Positions 46,388 to 55,533 are shown, counted from the first letter of the stretch. The stretch is 64,000 nucleotides of DNA from Burkholderiales bacterium (GCA_016219375.1 JACRNC010000023.1:62001-126000); one strand, 5' to 3'. Program-made: numbers and translations. The notes: generated by a model from the letters alone, not told the origin.

Positions 46388-46489
46388 GGCAGAGGTGCCT
46401 GCTACTTCTGGCGCCGTGCCCCATCGGGCCGGGCAGCACAGCGCTTGCATCTGGTGCCCGCTGCGCCGGCAGGGGGCCTGGGCGGCTCC

Positions 46490-46495
46490 TAGAAT
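46490..46495 (+). promoter_or_regulatory. -10 box toward cyaY
   Basis: TAGAAT on the plus strand; a start about 46502 would give a 27-base leader without a clear Shine-Dalgarno. It faces the minus-strand TAGAAT at 46517-46522. Confidence 0.35.
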
Positions 46496-46516
46496 GATCG
46501 CGTCACGCATCCCGGG

Positions 46517-46522
46517 ATTCTA
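46517..46522 (-). promoter_or_regulatory. -10 box toward lptM-lysA
   Basis: TAGAAT on the minus strand followed by CCCGGG and an ATG at 46510, the close spacing seen at dnaE and yqgE. The likely transcript has a 123-base leader before the LptM start. Confidence 0.4.
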
Positions 46523-46528
46523 AAGATC

Positions 46529-46912
46529 ATGACCAGCGCCGCCCCCTCCGCTGCGACCGGCCTGCAGCCGGACGTGCTGACCGATGCGCAGTACCACGAG
46601 CTGACCCAGGCCGTGCTCGCCGGCATCGAAGCCCAGGTGGACCGCTGGCTGCAGGACGACGTGGTGGACATCGACGCCGCGCGCACCGGCGGCCTGCTGG
46701 AGCTGACGCTGCCCGATCGCAGCAAGCTCATTGTCAACACGCAGCCGCCCCTGCACGAGCTGTGGCTGGCCGCGCGCCGCGGCGGCTATCACTTCAAGTG
46801 CGTCGGCGGGCGCTGGCTGGACACGCGCGAAGGCCAGGAGTTCTTTGCGCTGCTGTCGGCCTGCGCCAGCGAGCAGGCCGGCCGGACGCTGACCTTTCAA
46901 GCCGCTGCTTGA
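46529..46912 (+). CDS. cyaY: CyaY, bacterial frataxin
   Basis: A 127-residue frataxin-fold protein that binds iron and modulates IscS in Fe-S cluster assembly. Features are a helix (LTDAQYHELTQAVLAGIEAQVD), the strand region GLLELTLPDRSKLIVNTQPP, and the family signature LHELWLAARRGGYHF. It stands divergent from lptM-lysA and convergent with mrcA, a conserved neighbourhood. Confidence 0.94.
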   Translation: MTSAAPSAATGLQPDVLTDAQYHELTQAVLAGIEAQVDRWLQDDVVDIDAARTGGLLELTLPDRSKLIVNTQPPLHELWLAARRGGYHFKCVGGRWLDTREGQEFFALLSACASEQAGRTLTFQAAA

Positions 46913-47068
46913 AGAAGCGGCCCTGATTCAAGCCGGCCGCCGGCGCCGGGCCCCCGCCTCGACAGGGCTGCCGGCCGCGCCGCTTTGGCCTGATGGCCGG
47001 GGCTGCTGCCGCATCCGGCCTGATCGGCACGGCGCGCCATCCGGCCACTGCCCAGCCAGCGGTGGCGG

Positions 47069-49441
47069 CTAGTTCTTGAACAGATCCAGGATGCTCTTCT
47101 TTTCCTCGTCCTCGGGCTCGGCGGCCGGTGCGTCTTCCATGCCCAGGCTGCCGACGCCGGTGGAGTGGGTGTATTCCTCGTAGAACCACTCGCCGTTGAT
47201 GTTGACCAGCCCCGGCGGCACGCCCGGCTCTTCCACCGGCACGCCGCGCAGCGCATAGCTCATGTAGTCGATCCACACCGGCAGCGACAGGCCGCCGCCG
47301 GTCTCGCGGTTGCCGAGCTTCTGCGGCGTGTCATAGCCGATCCACACCACCGCGGCCAGCCGCCGCGTGTAGCCGGCGAACCAGGCATCCATCGAGTCGT
47401 TGGTCGTGCCGGTCTTGCCGTAGAGGTCCGGCCGCTTGAGCGTGGCCTGCGCGCGCGCGGCCGTGCCGGAGCGGGTCACCTCCTGCAGCAGGCTGCTCAT
47501 GACGAAGGCGTTGCGCGCGTCGATGGTGCGCAGGCTCTCGTCCAGCGGCTGCGGCTGCACCTGGGCCAGCAGCTTGCCGCGGGCGTCCGTCACGCGCGTG
47601 ACCAGCATCGGATTGACGCGGTAGCCGCCGTTGGCGAACGTTGCATAGGCATCGACCATCTGCAGCGGCGTGACCGAGCCGGCGCCCAGCGCCATCGTCA
47701 GGTAGGCCGGGTGCTTGTCCGCCTCGAAGCCGAAGCGGGTGATCCAGTCCTGCGCATAGCCCGCGCCGATGGAGCGCAGCACGCGGATGGAGACCATGTT
47801 CTTGGACTTGGCCAGCGCACGCCGCAGCGTCATCGGGCCTTCGAACTTGCCGTCGTAGTTCTTCGGCTCCCAGGGCTGGCTGCCGGTGGTGCCGGCGTCG
47901 AAGAACAGCGGCGCATCGTTGACCATCGTCGCCGGCGTGAAGCCCTTCTCCAGTGCGGCCGAATAGATGAACGGCTTGAAGCTCGACCCCGGCTGCCGCC
48001 AGGCCTGGGTGACGTGGTTGAACTTGTTCTTGGCGTAGTCGAAGCCGCCCACCAGCGCGCGGATACGGCCGGTGTCGGGCTCCATCGCGACGAAGGCGCC
48101 TTCCACCTGCGGCAGCTGCGTCACCGCCCACTGTTCCTTGGCGCCCTGCACCAGCCGGATCACCGCGCCGCGGCGGATCTGGATCTTGGGGCTGGCCTTG
48201 GGCGACAGGGCGAAGCTGGCCTGGCGCAGCCCGTCGCCCTTGACCTCCACCGTGTCGCCGCTCTGGAACATCGCGACGATCCGCTTGGGCTCGGCCTCCA
48301 GCACCACGGCGGCCTTGATCTCGTCGTTGTCCGGGTGGTCGTCCAGCGCCTCGGCCACGCGGGCGTCCACCGCCTGCGGGTCGGCCGGCAGGTCGATGTG
48401 GGCCTCGGGCCCGCGATAGGCCTGCCGGCGCTCGTAGTCCAGGATGCCGCGGCGCAGCGCGCGGTAGGCCACCACCTGGTCGGTCGAGCGGATGGTGGTG
48501 TAGACGTTCAGCCCGCGCGTGTAGGCCGAGTCGCCGTACTGGTTGTAGATCAGCTGGCGGGCCGCCTCGGCGACGAACTCCGCATGCGAGGGCAGCGGCG
48601 TGTTGGCACGGTAGCGCAGCTCCTGGGCCTTGGCCTGCTCATGCTGCTGCGGCGTGATGAAGCCGTTGTCCAGCATGCGGTCGATGATGTATTGCTGCCG
48701 CGTGGTCGCCCGCTTGGGGTTGCTGATGGGGTTGTAGGCCGACGGCGCCTTGGGCAGCCCGGCCAGCATGGCGGCCTCGGCCACGGTGATGTCCTTGAGC
48801 GGCTTGCCGAAGTAGATCTCGCAGGCGGCGGCAAAGCCGTAGGCCCGCTGCCCCAGGTAGATCTGGTTCATGTAGACCTCCAGGATCTGCTGCTTGGACA
48901 TCAGGCTCTCGATCTTGAGGGCCAGCAGGATCTCGTAGATCTTGCGCGTCAGCGTCTTCTCGGTGGGCAGATAGAAGTTGCGCGCCACCTGCATGGTGAT
49001 GGTGGATGCGCCCTGGCTGCGCGCCTCGGCGAAGTTCGCCACGCCCGCGCGGATGATGCCCAGGTAGTCCACCCCGCCGTGCTGATAGAAGCGGGCATCC
49101 TCGATGGCGAGCACCGCGTCCTGCATCACCTTGGGGATGTCCTGGATCGGCGTGAACTGCCGGCGCTCCTCGCCGTACTCGCCGATCAGCACGTTGTCGG
49201 CCGAGTACACCCGCATCGGCAGCTTGGGCCGGTACTCGACCAGGCTGCTGAGCTCCGGCAGGTTGGGATAGGCCATGCACAGGGCGATGGCCAGCAGCAT
49301 CACCCCGGCCAGGCCGGCGGCCACGCCCAGACCCAGGGCCCAGGCGAGCGGTTTGACGAGCCATCTGACCCAGGTGGAGGCCGATTCGGGGGCGGGCTGG
49401 GGGTCGGGGTTGCGCGGAGTGCCGCGCGAGGAATCGCTCAT
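47069..49441 (-). CDS. mrcA: penicillin-binding protein 1A (bifunctional)
   Basis: A 790-residue inner-membrane murein synthase. After a Pro-rich cytoplasmic start and one transmembrane helix (about 34-57) comes the GT51 domain: catalytic Glu in AIEDARFYQHGG (about 113), GASTITMQVARNFYL, and EVYMNQIYLGQRAYG. An OB-like insert precedes the transpeptidase, with SxxK in RQPGSSFKPF (about 485), SKN in KSKNMVS, and KTGTTNDSMDAWF (about 675). Normal length for PBP1A. It is divergent from pilM, the usual ponA-pilM arrangement, and convergent with cyaY. Confidence 0.96.
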   Translation of the reverse strand: MSDSSRGTPRNPDPQPAPESASTWVRWLVKPLAWALGLGVAAGLAGVMLLAIALCMAYPNLPELSSLVEYRPKLPMRVYSADNVLIGEYGEERRQFTPIQDIPKVMQDAVLAIEDARFYQHGGVDYLGIIRAGVANFAEARSQGASTITMQVARNFYLPTEKTLTRKIYEILLALKIESLMSKQQILEVYMNQIYLGQRAYGFAAACEIYFGKPLKDITVAEAAMLAGLPKAPSAYNPISNPKRATTRQQYIIDRMLDNGFITPQQHEQAKAQELRYRANTPLPSHAEFVAEAARQLIYNQYGDSAYTRGLNVYTTIRSTDQVVAYRALRRGILDYERRQAYRGPEAHIDLPADPQAVDARVAEALDDHPDNDEIKAAVVLEAEPKRIVAMFQSGDTVEVKGDGLRQASFALSPKASPKIQIRRGAVIRLVQGAKEQWAVTQLPQVEGAFVAMEPDTGRIRALVGGFDYAKNKFNHVTQAWRQPGSSFKPFIYSAALEKGFTPATMVNDAPLFFDAGTTGSQPWEPKNYDGKFEGPMTLRRALAKSKNMVSIRVLRSIGAGYAQDWITRFGFEADKHPAYLTMALGAGSVTPLQMVDAYATFANGGYRVNPMLVTRVTDARGKLLAQVQPQPLDESLRTIDARNAFVMSSLLQEVTRSGTAARAQATLKRPDLYGKTGTTNDSMDAWFAGYTRRLAAVVWIGYDTPQKLGNRETGGGLSLPVWIDYMSYALRGVPVEEPGVPPGLVNINGEWFYEEYTHSTGVGSLGMEDAPAAEPEDEEKKSILDLFKN

Positions 49442-49468
49442 GAGCCGGGTCTACAGGAGGTGCGCGGG

Positions 49469-49474
49469 ATTATA
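49469..49474 (-). promoter_or_regulatory. -10 box of mrcA
   Basis: A consensus TATAAT on the minus strand followed by CCC, 27 bases before the mrcA ATG. No good -35 or Shine-Dalgarno was found. Confidence 0.45.
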
Positions 49475-49620
49475 GGAAGGGGGTTCTGAGCCCCGCCTGA
49501 CTCGGGCCGGCTGCTCTTGGGGTTGCCCCGCAGCGCATCTTGTGACGCCTTGTAAGCCGTGTGCCGGATGCAACGCACAAGCGTTTTCACGAGGCGCAAA
49601 TCCAGCAGCCCACAAAAGCT

Positions 49621-49650
49621 TTGCTGCTAGCATTGAAAGTAGGTTATTAA
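49621..49650 (+). promoter_or_regulatory. candidate promoter of pilMNOPQ
   Basis: In an AT-rich patch unlike its surroundings, TTGCTG (49621-49626) and TATTAA (49645-49650) are 18 bases apart. It lies about 50 bases before the pilM GTG. The fit to consensus is modest (3 and 4 of 6). Confidence 0.35.
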
Positions 49651-49696
49651 CATTACCAGCGCCTGTGGCACACACCGCGGCGCTTGGGGGAGCGGT

Positions 49697-50776
49697 GTGA
49701 GCTTTCTCGACGTTCTGCTGGGGCGCAAACACCCGCCCATGATTGGTCTGGATATCAGTTCATCGAGCGTCAAGCTCGTCGAACTCAGCCAATCGAACGA
49801 CGGTCAATACATCCTGGAGCGATTTGCGTCCGAGCCTTTCGAGAAAGGCTGGATCGCAGACGGCCAGATCGAGAAATTCGACGAGGTCGCCGAGGCGGTG
49901 CGCAAGGTCGTCACCAAGAGCGGCACCAAGACCAAGCACGTGGCCATGGCCATGCCGCAGTCGGCCGTGATCACCAAAAAGATCATGCTGCCCGCCGGCT
50001 TGCGCGAGGAAGACCTGGAAGTCCAGGTCGAGGCCGAGGCCAACCAGTACATCCCGTTCTCGCTGGACGAGGTCAGCCTGGATTTCTGCGTGATCGGCCC
50101 CAGCCCCACGTCGGTAGGCGATGTCGAGGTGCTGATTGCCGCCTCGCGCAAGGACCGGGTGCAGGATCGCCAGGGGCTGGCCGAGGCCGCGGGCCTCAAG
50201 CCCGTGGTGCTGGACATTGAATCCCACGCCTCGCGACTGGCCGTCGGCCGCGTGGTCGACGGGCTGCCCAACGAGGGCCGCGATGCGCTGATCGCGCTCT
50301 TCGAGATCGGTGCGGAGACGACCAGCCTCAAGGTGCTGCGCGACACTGAGCTGCTCTACGACCGCGACCAGGCCTTCGGCGGCTCGCAGCTCACGCAGCT
50401 CATCTCGCGGCAATACGGCTTCTCCTTCGAGGAGGCCGAGCACAAGAAGCTCTCCGGGGACCTGCCCGAGGACTATGCCTCGTCCATCCTGGCGCCGTTC
50501 GTGGACAGCCTGTCGCAGGAGATCGGGCGCTCGCTGCAGTACTTCTTCACCAGCACGCCGCACCACAAGGTGCACTACATCATGCTGGCCGGCGGCACCG
50601 CGGCCCTGCCGGGCCTGAAGGACCGCGTCACCGAGCTGACCGGCTTTGCCTCGATGGTGGTCAACCCCTTCGAAGGCATGAAGCTCGGCTCGGCCGTTCG
50701 TGAAAGCAAGCTGCGCAAGGAGGCCCCCTCCTATCTCACGGCCTGTGGCCTGGCGATGCGGAGGTTCCTGCAATGA
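49697..50776 (+). CDS. pilM: PilM, actin-like type IV pilus assembly protein
   Basis: A 359-residue cytoplasmic ATP-binding protein. The phosphate-1 motif is MIGLDISSSSVKLVELSQ; FEIGAETTSLKVL and MLAGGTAALPGL are the later nucleotide-fold motifs. PilM docks on the N-terminal tail of PilN beneath the inner membrane. It starts at GTG with GGGGGAG upstream. Its end overlaps pilN by ATGA. Confidence 0.95.
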   Translation: MSFLDVLLGRKHPPMIGLDISSSSVKLVELSQSNDGQYILERFASEPFEKGWIADGQIEKFDEVAEAVRKVVTKSGTKTKHVAMAMPQSAVITKKIMLPAGLREEDLEVQVEAEANQYIPFSLDEVSLDFCVIGPSPTSVGDVEVLIAASRKDRVQDRQGLAEAAGLKPVVLDIESHASRLAVGRVVDGLPNEGRDALIALFEIGAETTSLKVLRDTELLYDRDQAFGGSQLTQLISRQYGFSFEEAEHKKLSGDLPEDYASSILAPFVDSLSQEIGRSLQYFFTSTPHHKVHYIMLAGGTAALPGLKDRVTELTGFASMVVNPFEGMKLGSAVRESKLRKEAPSYLTACGLAMRRFLQ

Positions 50777-51423
50777 TCCTGATCAACCTCCTGCCGCACC
50801 GTGAGGAGCGGCGCCAGCGTCGCAAGCAGGCGTTCTATGCCGGCCTGGGCCTGTCGGCCGTCGCCGGTCTGGTGATCGCCGGGTTGTGGTACCTGGTGCT
50901 GCAGCAGATGATCGCGGCCCAGAACGATCGCAACGAGTTCCTGACCGCCGAGATCGCCAAGCTCGACAACGAGATCAAGGACATCGCCTCGCTGCGCAGC
51001 GACATCGAGTCGCTCAAGGCGCGCCAGCGGGCGGTCGAGGATCTGCAGACCGATCGCAACATGCCGGTCCACCTGCTCAACGAGCTGGTGCGCCAGACGC
51101 CTGAGGGCATCTACCTGACCGCCATCCGCCAGGATGGCCAGAGCGTCAATGTCTCCGGCATGGCGCTGACCAACGAGCGCGTCTCGGAGTTCCTGCGCAA
51201 CACGGCCAACAACTCGCCGTGGCTGGAGCGGCCGGAGCTGCAGGAGATCAAGGTCTCGGCCAACCAGCCGGTGCGGGATCAGAAGCGCCTGTTCGAGTTT
51301 TCCGTGCGCCTGAGCCTCAAGCGTCCGCAGGACGTGCAGCAGCAGGCCGGTGCGGCGTCTGGCGTCGCACCTGGCGCCGCGCCCGCTGGCACCGTGCCGG
51401 CCCCCGGCGCCCCGCGCTCCTGA
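50773..51423 (+). CDS. pilN: PilN, inner-membrane alignment protein
   Basis: A 216-residue protein. The short N-terminal tail ILINLLPHREERRQ carries the PilM-binding INLLP motif. One transmembrane helix follows (about 21-44), then a coiled coil (EFLTAEIAKLDNEIKDIASL) and a ferredoxin-like periplasmic domain. An Ala/Gly/Pro tail of about 25 residues ends it. It works as a heterodimer with PilO. Confidence 0.95.
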   Translation: MILINLLPHREERRQRRKQAFYAGLGLSAVAGLVIAGLWYLVLQQMIAAQNDRNEFLTAEIAKLDNEIKDIASLRSDIESLKARQRAVEDLQTDRNMPVHLLNELVRQTPEGIYLTAIRQDGQSVNVSGMALTNERVSEFLRNTANNSPWLERPELQEIKVSANQPVRDQKRLFEFSVRLSLKRPQDVQQQAGAASGVAPGAAPAGTVPAPGAPRS

Positions 51424-51450
51424 GTCCGCGACCGAGCCCATTGCACACAC

Positions 51451-52146
51451 ATGGCCACCGAGTCCAAAACCAACCTCGACCTCAACAGCATCTTTCTGGA
51501 GGCGCAGGCCCAGTTCAAGGGCCTCAATCCGAACGAGCCGGGGCAATGGCCCATCCTGCCCAAGGTTGCCGTCTTCGCCGCCGTGGCGCTTGCCACCATC
51601 GTGTTCCTCTGGTTCGTGCTGCTGTCGTCGACCAGCGACGAGCTGCAGATGGCCCGCGACAAGGAGCCCGAGCTCAAGCAGCAGTACAGCGGCAAGCTGG
51701 CCCAGGCGGTCAACCTTGGTGAGCTGCGCAAGCAGAAGATCCAGGTTCAGGAGTACGTCACCCAGCTCGAGAAGCAGCTGCCCGGCAAGGCCGAGATGGA
51801 CGCGCTTCTTTCGGACATCAACCAGGCCGGCCTGGGCCGCGGCCTGCAGTTCGAGCTGTTCCGCCCGGGCCAGGTTTCGGTGAAGGACTACTACGCCGAG
51901 CTGCCCATCGCCATCCGCGTGACCGGCCGCTATCACGACATCGGCGCCTTTGCCGCCGACATCGCCAACCTGTCGCGGATCGTGACGCTGCACAACCTCA
52001 ACATCCTGCCGGCCTCGGCCAATGCCAAGGACGCCAGCGGCGGCCTGGCGATGGAGGCCACCGCGCGCACCTACCGCTACCTGGACCCGAACGAGGTCGA
52101 GGAGCAGCGCAAGGCCCGCGACAAGGCCAAGGGAGGGAACAAGTGA
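51451..52146 (+). CDS. pilO: PilO, inner-membrane alignment protein
   Basis: A 231-residue partner of PilN. A cytoplasmic start with FKGLNPNEPGQWP precedes one transmembrane helix (about 41-58), a coiled coil (about 60-115) and a periplasmic domain beginning YYAELPIAIRVTGRYHDIG. The charged end (EEQRKARDKAKGGNK) is unusually basic. The stop shares a base with the pilP ATG (TGATG). Confidence 0.95.
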   Translation: MATESKTNLDLNSIFLEAQAQFKGLNPNEPGQWPILPKVAVFAAVALATIVFLWFVLLSSTSDELQMARDKEPELKQQYSGKLAQAVNLGELRKQKIQVQEYVTQLEKQLPGKAEMDALLSDINQAGLGRGLQFELFRPGQVSVKDYYAELPIAIRVTGRYHDIGAFAADIANLSRIVTLHNLNILPASANAKDASGGLAMEATARTYRYLDPNEVEEQRKARDKAKGGNK

Positions 52147-52676
52147 TGCGTGCAGTACGAGCCGGTCTGGCCCTGACGGCCCTGGCGCTGCTGGCCGGCT
52201 GTGCCGGCGAGAACGACGAGCTGCAGGCCTGGATGGACCAGCAGAAGCGCGAGGTGCGCCCGAGCGTGCAGCCGCTGGTGCCGCCCAAGCAGTTCACGCC
52301 ACAGGTCTACCAGTCGGCCGACGGTGTCGAGCCGTTTGCCCTGCAAAAGCTCACCGTGGCCCTCAAGCAGGAGGCCAAGCAGCCGAATTCCGCTCTGGCG
52401 GCCGAGCTGAACCGCCGCAAGGAACCGCTGGAGGCCTACCCGCTGGACAGCATGACCATGGTGGGCAGCGTCAACCGCAAGGGCACGCTGTACGCCCTGA
52501 TCAAGGTGGACAACCTGCTGTATCAGGTGAAGCCGGGTGATTACCTGGGCCAGAACTACGGAAAAGTGACGAGCATCACCGAGACGGAGATCGCCTTGCG
52601 CGAGATCGTTCAGGACGCGGCTGGCGAGTGGATCGAGCGCCAGAGCAACCTGCAGCTCCAGGAGGATGCAAGGTGA
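52146..52676 (+). CDS. pilP: PilP, pilus assembly lipoprotein
   Basis: A 176-residue lipoprotein with lipobox LLAGC (Cys about 19). The folded domain begins QKLTVAL and contains LEAYPLDSMTMVGSVNRKG, ALIKVDNLLYQVKPGDYLG and QNYGKVTSITETEIALREI. PilP links the PilN-PilO dimer to the secretin PilQ. The ATG at 52146 is preferred to the overlapping GTG three bases earlier. Confidence 0.94.
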   Translation: MRAVRAGLALTALALLAGCAGENDELQAWMDQQKREVRPSVQPLVPPKQFTPQVYQSADGVEPFALQKLTVALKQEAKQPNSALAAELNRRKEPLEAYPLDSMTMVGSVNRKGTLYALIKVDNLLYQVKPGDYLGQNYGKVTSITETEIALREIVQDAAGEWIERQSNLQLQEDAR

Positions 52677-52696
52677 TTGACGTTCAGGAGAGAGGA

Positions 52697-54859
52697 ATGA
52701 TGAAGTCCATGCGCACGGTTGTGGCCAGCCTGGCGATCGGCCTGGGAGCGCTGGCTGCCGCGCCGGCCTGGGCCGAGAACGCCATCCAGTCGATCAACAG
52801 CAGCCAGCAGGCGGGGGCCGAAGTGGTCCGCATCGAGCTCAGCGAGCCGCTGAGCGCCGTGCCGGCGGGCTTCGTCGTGCAGACGCCGCCGCGCATCGCG
52901 ATCGACCTGCCGGGCGTGACCAACGCCATCGGCCGCAACACGGTGGAGATCAACCAGGGCAACCTGCGCTCGGTCAACCTGGCCCAGGCCGGCGAGCGCA
53001 CGCGCCTGGTGCTCAACCTGCGCCAGCCGGCTACCTACACGGCCAGCGTGGACGGCAAGCTGCTGATGCTGGTGCTGGAGTCGGCAAGCGCGCCGTCGCG
53101 CAGCGCCGCAGCGCCGGCCAGCGGCTCGGCCGCAAGCCCGGCAGCCGCCCCGGCCAAGGGCGAGACCCACTTCTCCGACGCGCTCAACCGCAGCCCGCTG
53201 GCGCTGCGCGACATCGACTTCCGTCGCGGGCAGGACGGTGCCGGCCGCGTCGTGGTGGAGCTGCCGAACAACCAGATCGGCGTGGACATCCGCCAGCAGG
53301 GCCAGCAGCTGGTGGTCGAATTCCAGCGCTCCACCCTGCCGGAGAACCTGCGTCGCCGCTTCGACGTGACCGACTTCGGCACGCCGGTGCAGTCCATGAC
53401 GGCCAGCCAGGTGGGCGACAAGGTGCGCCTGGTGGTCGATCCGCGCGGCAACTGGGAGCACAGCGCCTACCAGAGCGACAACCAGTTCGTGCTGGAGGTG
53501 CGCCAGCAGAAGGTGGACCCGAACAAGCTGACGCAGGGCCCCGGTTACTCGGGCGAGAAGCTGTCGCTCAACTTCCAGAACATCGAGGTGCGCTCGCTGC
53601 TGCAGGTGATCGCCGACTTCACCAACTTCAACGTGGTGACCAGCGACACCGTGACCGGCAATGTGACGCTGCGCCTGAAGGACGTCCCCTGGGATCAGGC
53701 TCTGGACATCATCCTGCAGGCCAAGGGCCTGGGCGTGCGCAAGTCGGGCAACGTGCTGTGGATCGCGCCCAAGGACGAGATCAACGCCAAGGAGAAGCTG
53801 GACCTGGAGGCCAAGGCGGCGATCGCCGCGCTGGAGCCGCTGCGCACGCGCTCCTTCCAGCTCAACTACACCAAGGCTGAGGAGATCGCCAAGGGGCTGA
53901 CCGGGCAGAACAACCAGGGCGGCAGCGGCCAGAACACCCGCATCCTGACGCCGCGCGGCAGCGTCATCTGGGAGACGCGCACCAACCAGCTGTTCGTCAG
54001 CGACGTGCCGTCCAAGCTGGAAGAGATCCAGGATCTGATCTCGCGCATCGACATCCCGGTGCGCCAGGTGCTGATCGAGGCGCGGATCGTCGAAGCGGAT
54101 GAAACCTTCGGCCGCTCGCTGGGCGTGCGTCTGGGGGCGACCGATGCGCAGGGGACGAGCGTGGGCGGTGGCCGCAAGCTCGCCTTCGGCGGTACCTATC
54201 TCGGCGTGGGGAAGACCACCGGCCAGGTGGAAGATGATGTCGATTTCATTCCGAACTCGAACTTCATCAACATGCCGGCCAGCAGCCTCGGCACCGGCGT
54301 GAGCGCTGGGTCCCTGGCGCTGACGCTCATCAACGCCTCGGGTAATCGCTTTCTGAACCTAGAGCTTTCTGCCTTGGAAGCCGACGGTCGCGGCCGGGTC
54401 ATTTCCAGCCCGCGCGTGATCACCGCCGACCAGATCAAGGCGGTGATCGAGCAGGGCACGGAGCTGCCCTATCAGACGGCCACCTCCAGCGGTGCGACGG
54501 CGATTTCCTTCCGCAAGGCGAACCTCAAGTTGGAAGTGGTGCCGCAGATCACGCCCGAAGGCAGCATCATCCTGGACGTGGATGTGAACAAGGACACCGT
54601 GGGCCAGCAGACCACGGCGGGCTTTGCCATCAACACCAAGCACGTCAAGACGCAGGTGCTGGTGGAGAACGGCGGCACCGTGGTGATCGGCGGCATCTTC
54701 CAGCAAAGCGAAACCAATGATGAGACCAAGGTGCCGCTGCTGGGCGACATTCCGGTGCTGGGCAACCTGTTCAAGAAGCGCACGCGCCAGAGCGGCAAGT
54801 CGGAGCTGCTGGTGTTCCTGACGCCCAAGGTGGTGACGGAGCGTGCTGCATTGCGCTGA
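52697..54859 (+). CDS. pilQ: PilQ, type IV pilus secretin
   Basis: A 720-residue outer-membrane secretin. The signal peptide ends near APAWA. Two AMIN domains follow (about 28-115 and 160-260), then STN/N0 (LNFQNIEVRSLLQVIADFTN), an N1 domain with a Gly/Gln/Asn loop (QNNQGGSGQN), and the secretin channel, whose end has TVVIGGIFQQSETNDETKVP and LLGDIPVLGNLFKKR. Two adjacent ATG codons (52697 and 52700) follow AGGAGAGAGGA. PilQ is the pore for pilus fibres and binds PilP. Confidence 0.95.
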   Translation: MMKSMRTVVASLAIGLGALAAAPAWAENAIQSINSSQQAGAEVVRIELSEPLSAVPAGFVVQTPPRIAIDLPGVTNAIGRNTVEINQGNLRSVNLAQAGERTRLVLNLRQPATYTASVDGKLLMLVLESASAPSRSAAAPASGSAASPAAAPAKGETHFSDALNRSPLALRDIDFRRGQDGAGRVVVELPNNQIGVDIRQQGQQLVVEFQRSTLPENLRRRFDVTDFGTPVQSMTASQVGDKVRLVVDPRGNWEHSAYQSDNQFVLEVRQQKVDPNKLTQGPGYSGEKLSLNFQNIEVRSLLQVIADFTNFNVVTSDTVTGNVTLRLKDVPWDQALDIILQAKGLGVRKSGNVLWIAPKDEINAKEKLDLEAKAAIAALEPLRTRSFQLNYTKAEEIAKGLTGQNNQGGSGQNTRILTPRGSVIWETRTNQLFVSDVPSKLEEIQDLISRIDIPVRQVLIEARIVEADETFGRSLGVRLGATDAQGTSVGGGRKLAFGGTYLGVGKTTGQVEDDVDFIPNSNFINMPASSLGTGVSAGSLALTLINASGNRFLNLELSALEADGRGRVISSPRVITADQIKAVIEQGTELPYQTATSSGATAISFRKANLKLEVVPQITPEGSIILDVDVNKDTVGQQTTAGFAINTKHVKTQVLVENGGTVVIGGIFQQSETNDETKVPLLGDIPVLGNLFKKRTRQSGKSELLVFLTPKVVTERAALR

Positions 54860-54909
54860 ACCCTGGACGAGCTGGCGAGGCCCCTGAGGGGTGCGCCGGA
54901 CGCTTTCCC

Positions 54910-54940
54910 AGCCGGCGTGCCGCAAGGCCGCCGGCTTTTC
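54910..54940 (+). terminator. terminator between pilQ and aroK
   Basis: AGCCGGCG and CGCCGGCT form an eight-pair stem with an eleven-base loop, then TTTT. It ends six bases before the aroK ATG, so it would end most pilMNOPQ transcription and may reduce aroK expression. Confidence 0.7.
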
Positions 54941-54945
54941 ACATC

Positions 54946-55533
54946 ATGAGCGTGCGCATTGCCTTGGTTGGGCTGCCGGGAGGCGGCAAGTCGACGGTGG
55001 GCCGGCAGCTGGCACGCCGGCTGCGGCTGAGCTTCATCGACAGCGATGCGGTGATCGAGCAGCGCCTGGGCTGCAGCATCCGCAGCTTCTTCGAGCGCGA
55101 GGGCGAGGGGGCCTTCCGCGACATCGAGCAGGTCGTCATTGCCGAGCTGGTGCAGCAGCCGGATTGCGTGCTGGCAACTGGCGGAGGCGCGGTGCTGCGG
55201 CCAGCCAATCGTGAGGTGCTGCGGGGCCAGGCCACGGTGGTCTACCTGCGCTCCTCGCCCGATGAGCTCTACCGGCGGCTGCGGCACGACACGCAGCGGC
55301 CGCTGCTGCAGGTGGCCGACCCGCTGGCCAGGCTCAAGGAGCTCTACCGCCAGCGTGATCCGCTCTACCGCGAGACGGCGCACTTCATCGTCGAGACCGG
55401 CCGGCCGTCTGTGACCAGTCTGGTCAACATGGTGGTGATGCAGCTGGAGCTGGCGGGAGTGGTGCGCCCGCAGCCCCTGGCTGAGCCTGCCGCGAAGGCC
55501 TCGCAAGCGGACGACAAGCCGGCACACGACTGA
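54946..55533 (+). CDS. aroK: shikimate kinase
   Basis: A 195-residue P-loop kinase of the chorismate pathway. The Walker loop is GLPGGGKSTVG; the substrate-binding Asp is in FIDSDAVIEQR; ATGGGAVL is the Walker B-like glycine motif; RPLLQ and the LID YRQRDPLYRETAH complete it. The last 20 residues are an Ala/Asp/Lys tail. In most proteobacteria aroK is followed directly by aroB; here it is not, the next gene being ureD on the other strand. Confidence 0.95.
   Translation: MSVRIALVGLPGGGKSTVGRQLARRLRLSFIDSDAVIEQRLGCSIRSFFEREGEGAFRDIEQVVIAELVQQPDCVLATGGGAVLRPANREVLRGQATVVYLRSSPDELYRRLRHDTQRPLLQVADPLARLKELYRQRDPLYRETAHFIVETGRPSVTSLVNMVVMQLELAGVVRPQPLAEPAAKASQADDKPAHD

Noticed and set aside
46121-46510. 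LptM with a 41-residue N-terminal extension from ATG 46510
   Set aside because: The lipoprotein signal peptide would become internal. The -10 box there more likely gives a leader for the ATG at 46387, although leaderless use is not excluded.
47165-49489. A 774-residue open frame antisense to mrcA
   Set aside because: Shadow frame of a certain penicillin-binding protein, with typical shadow composition.
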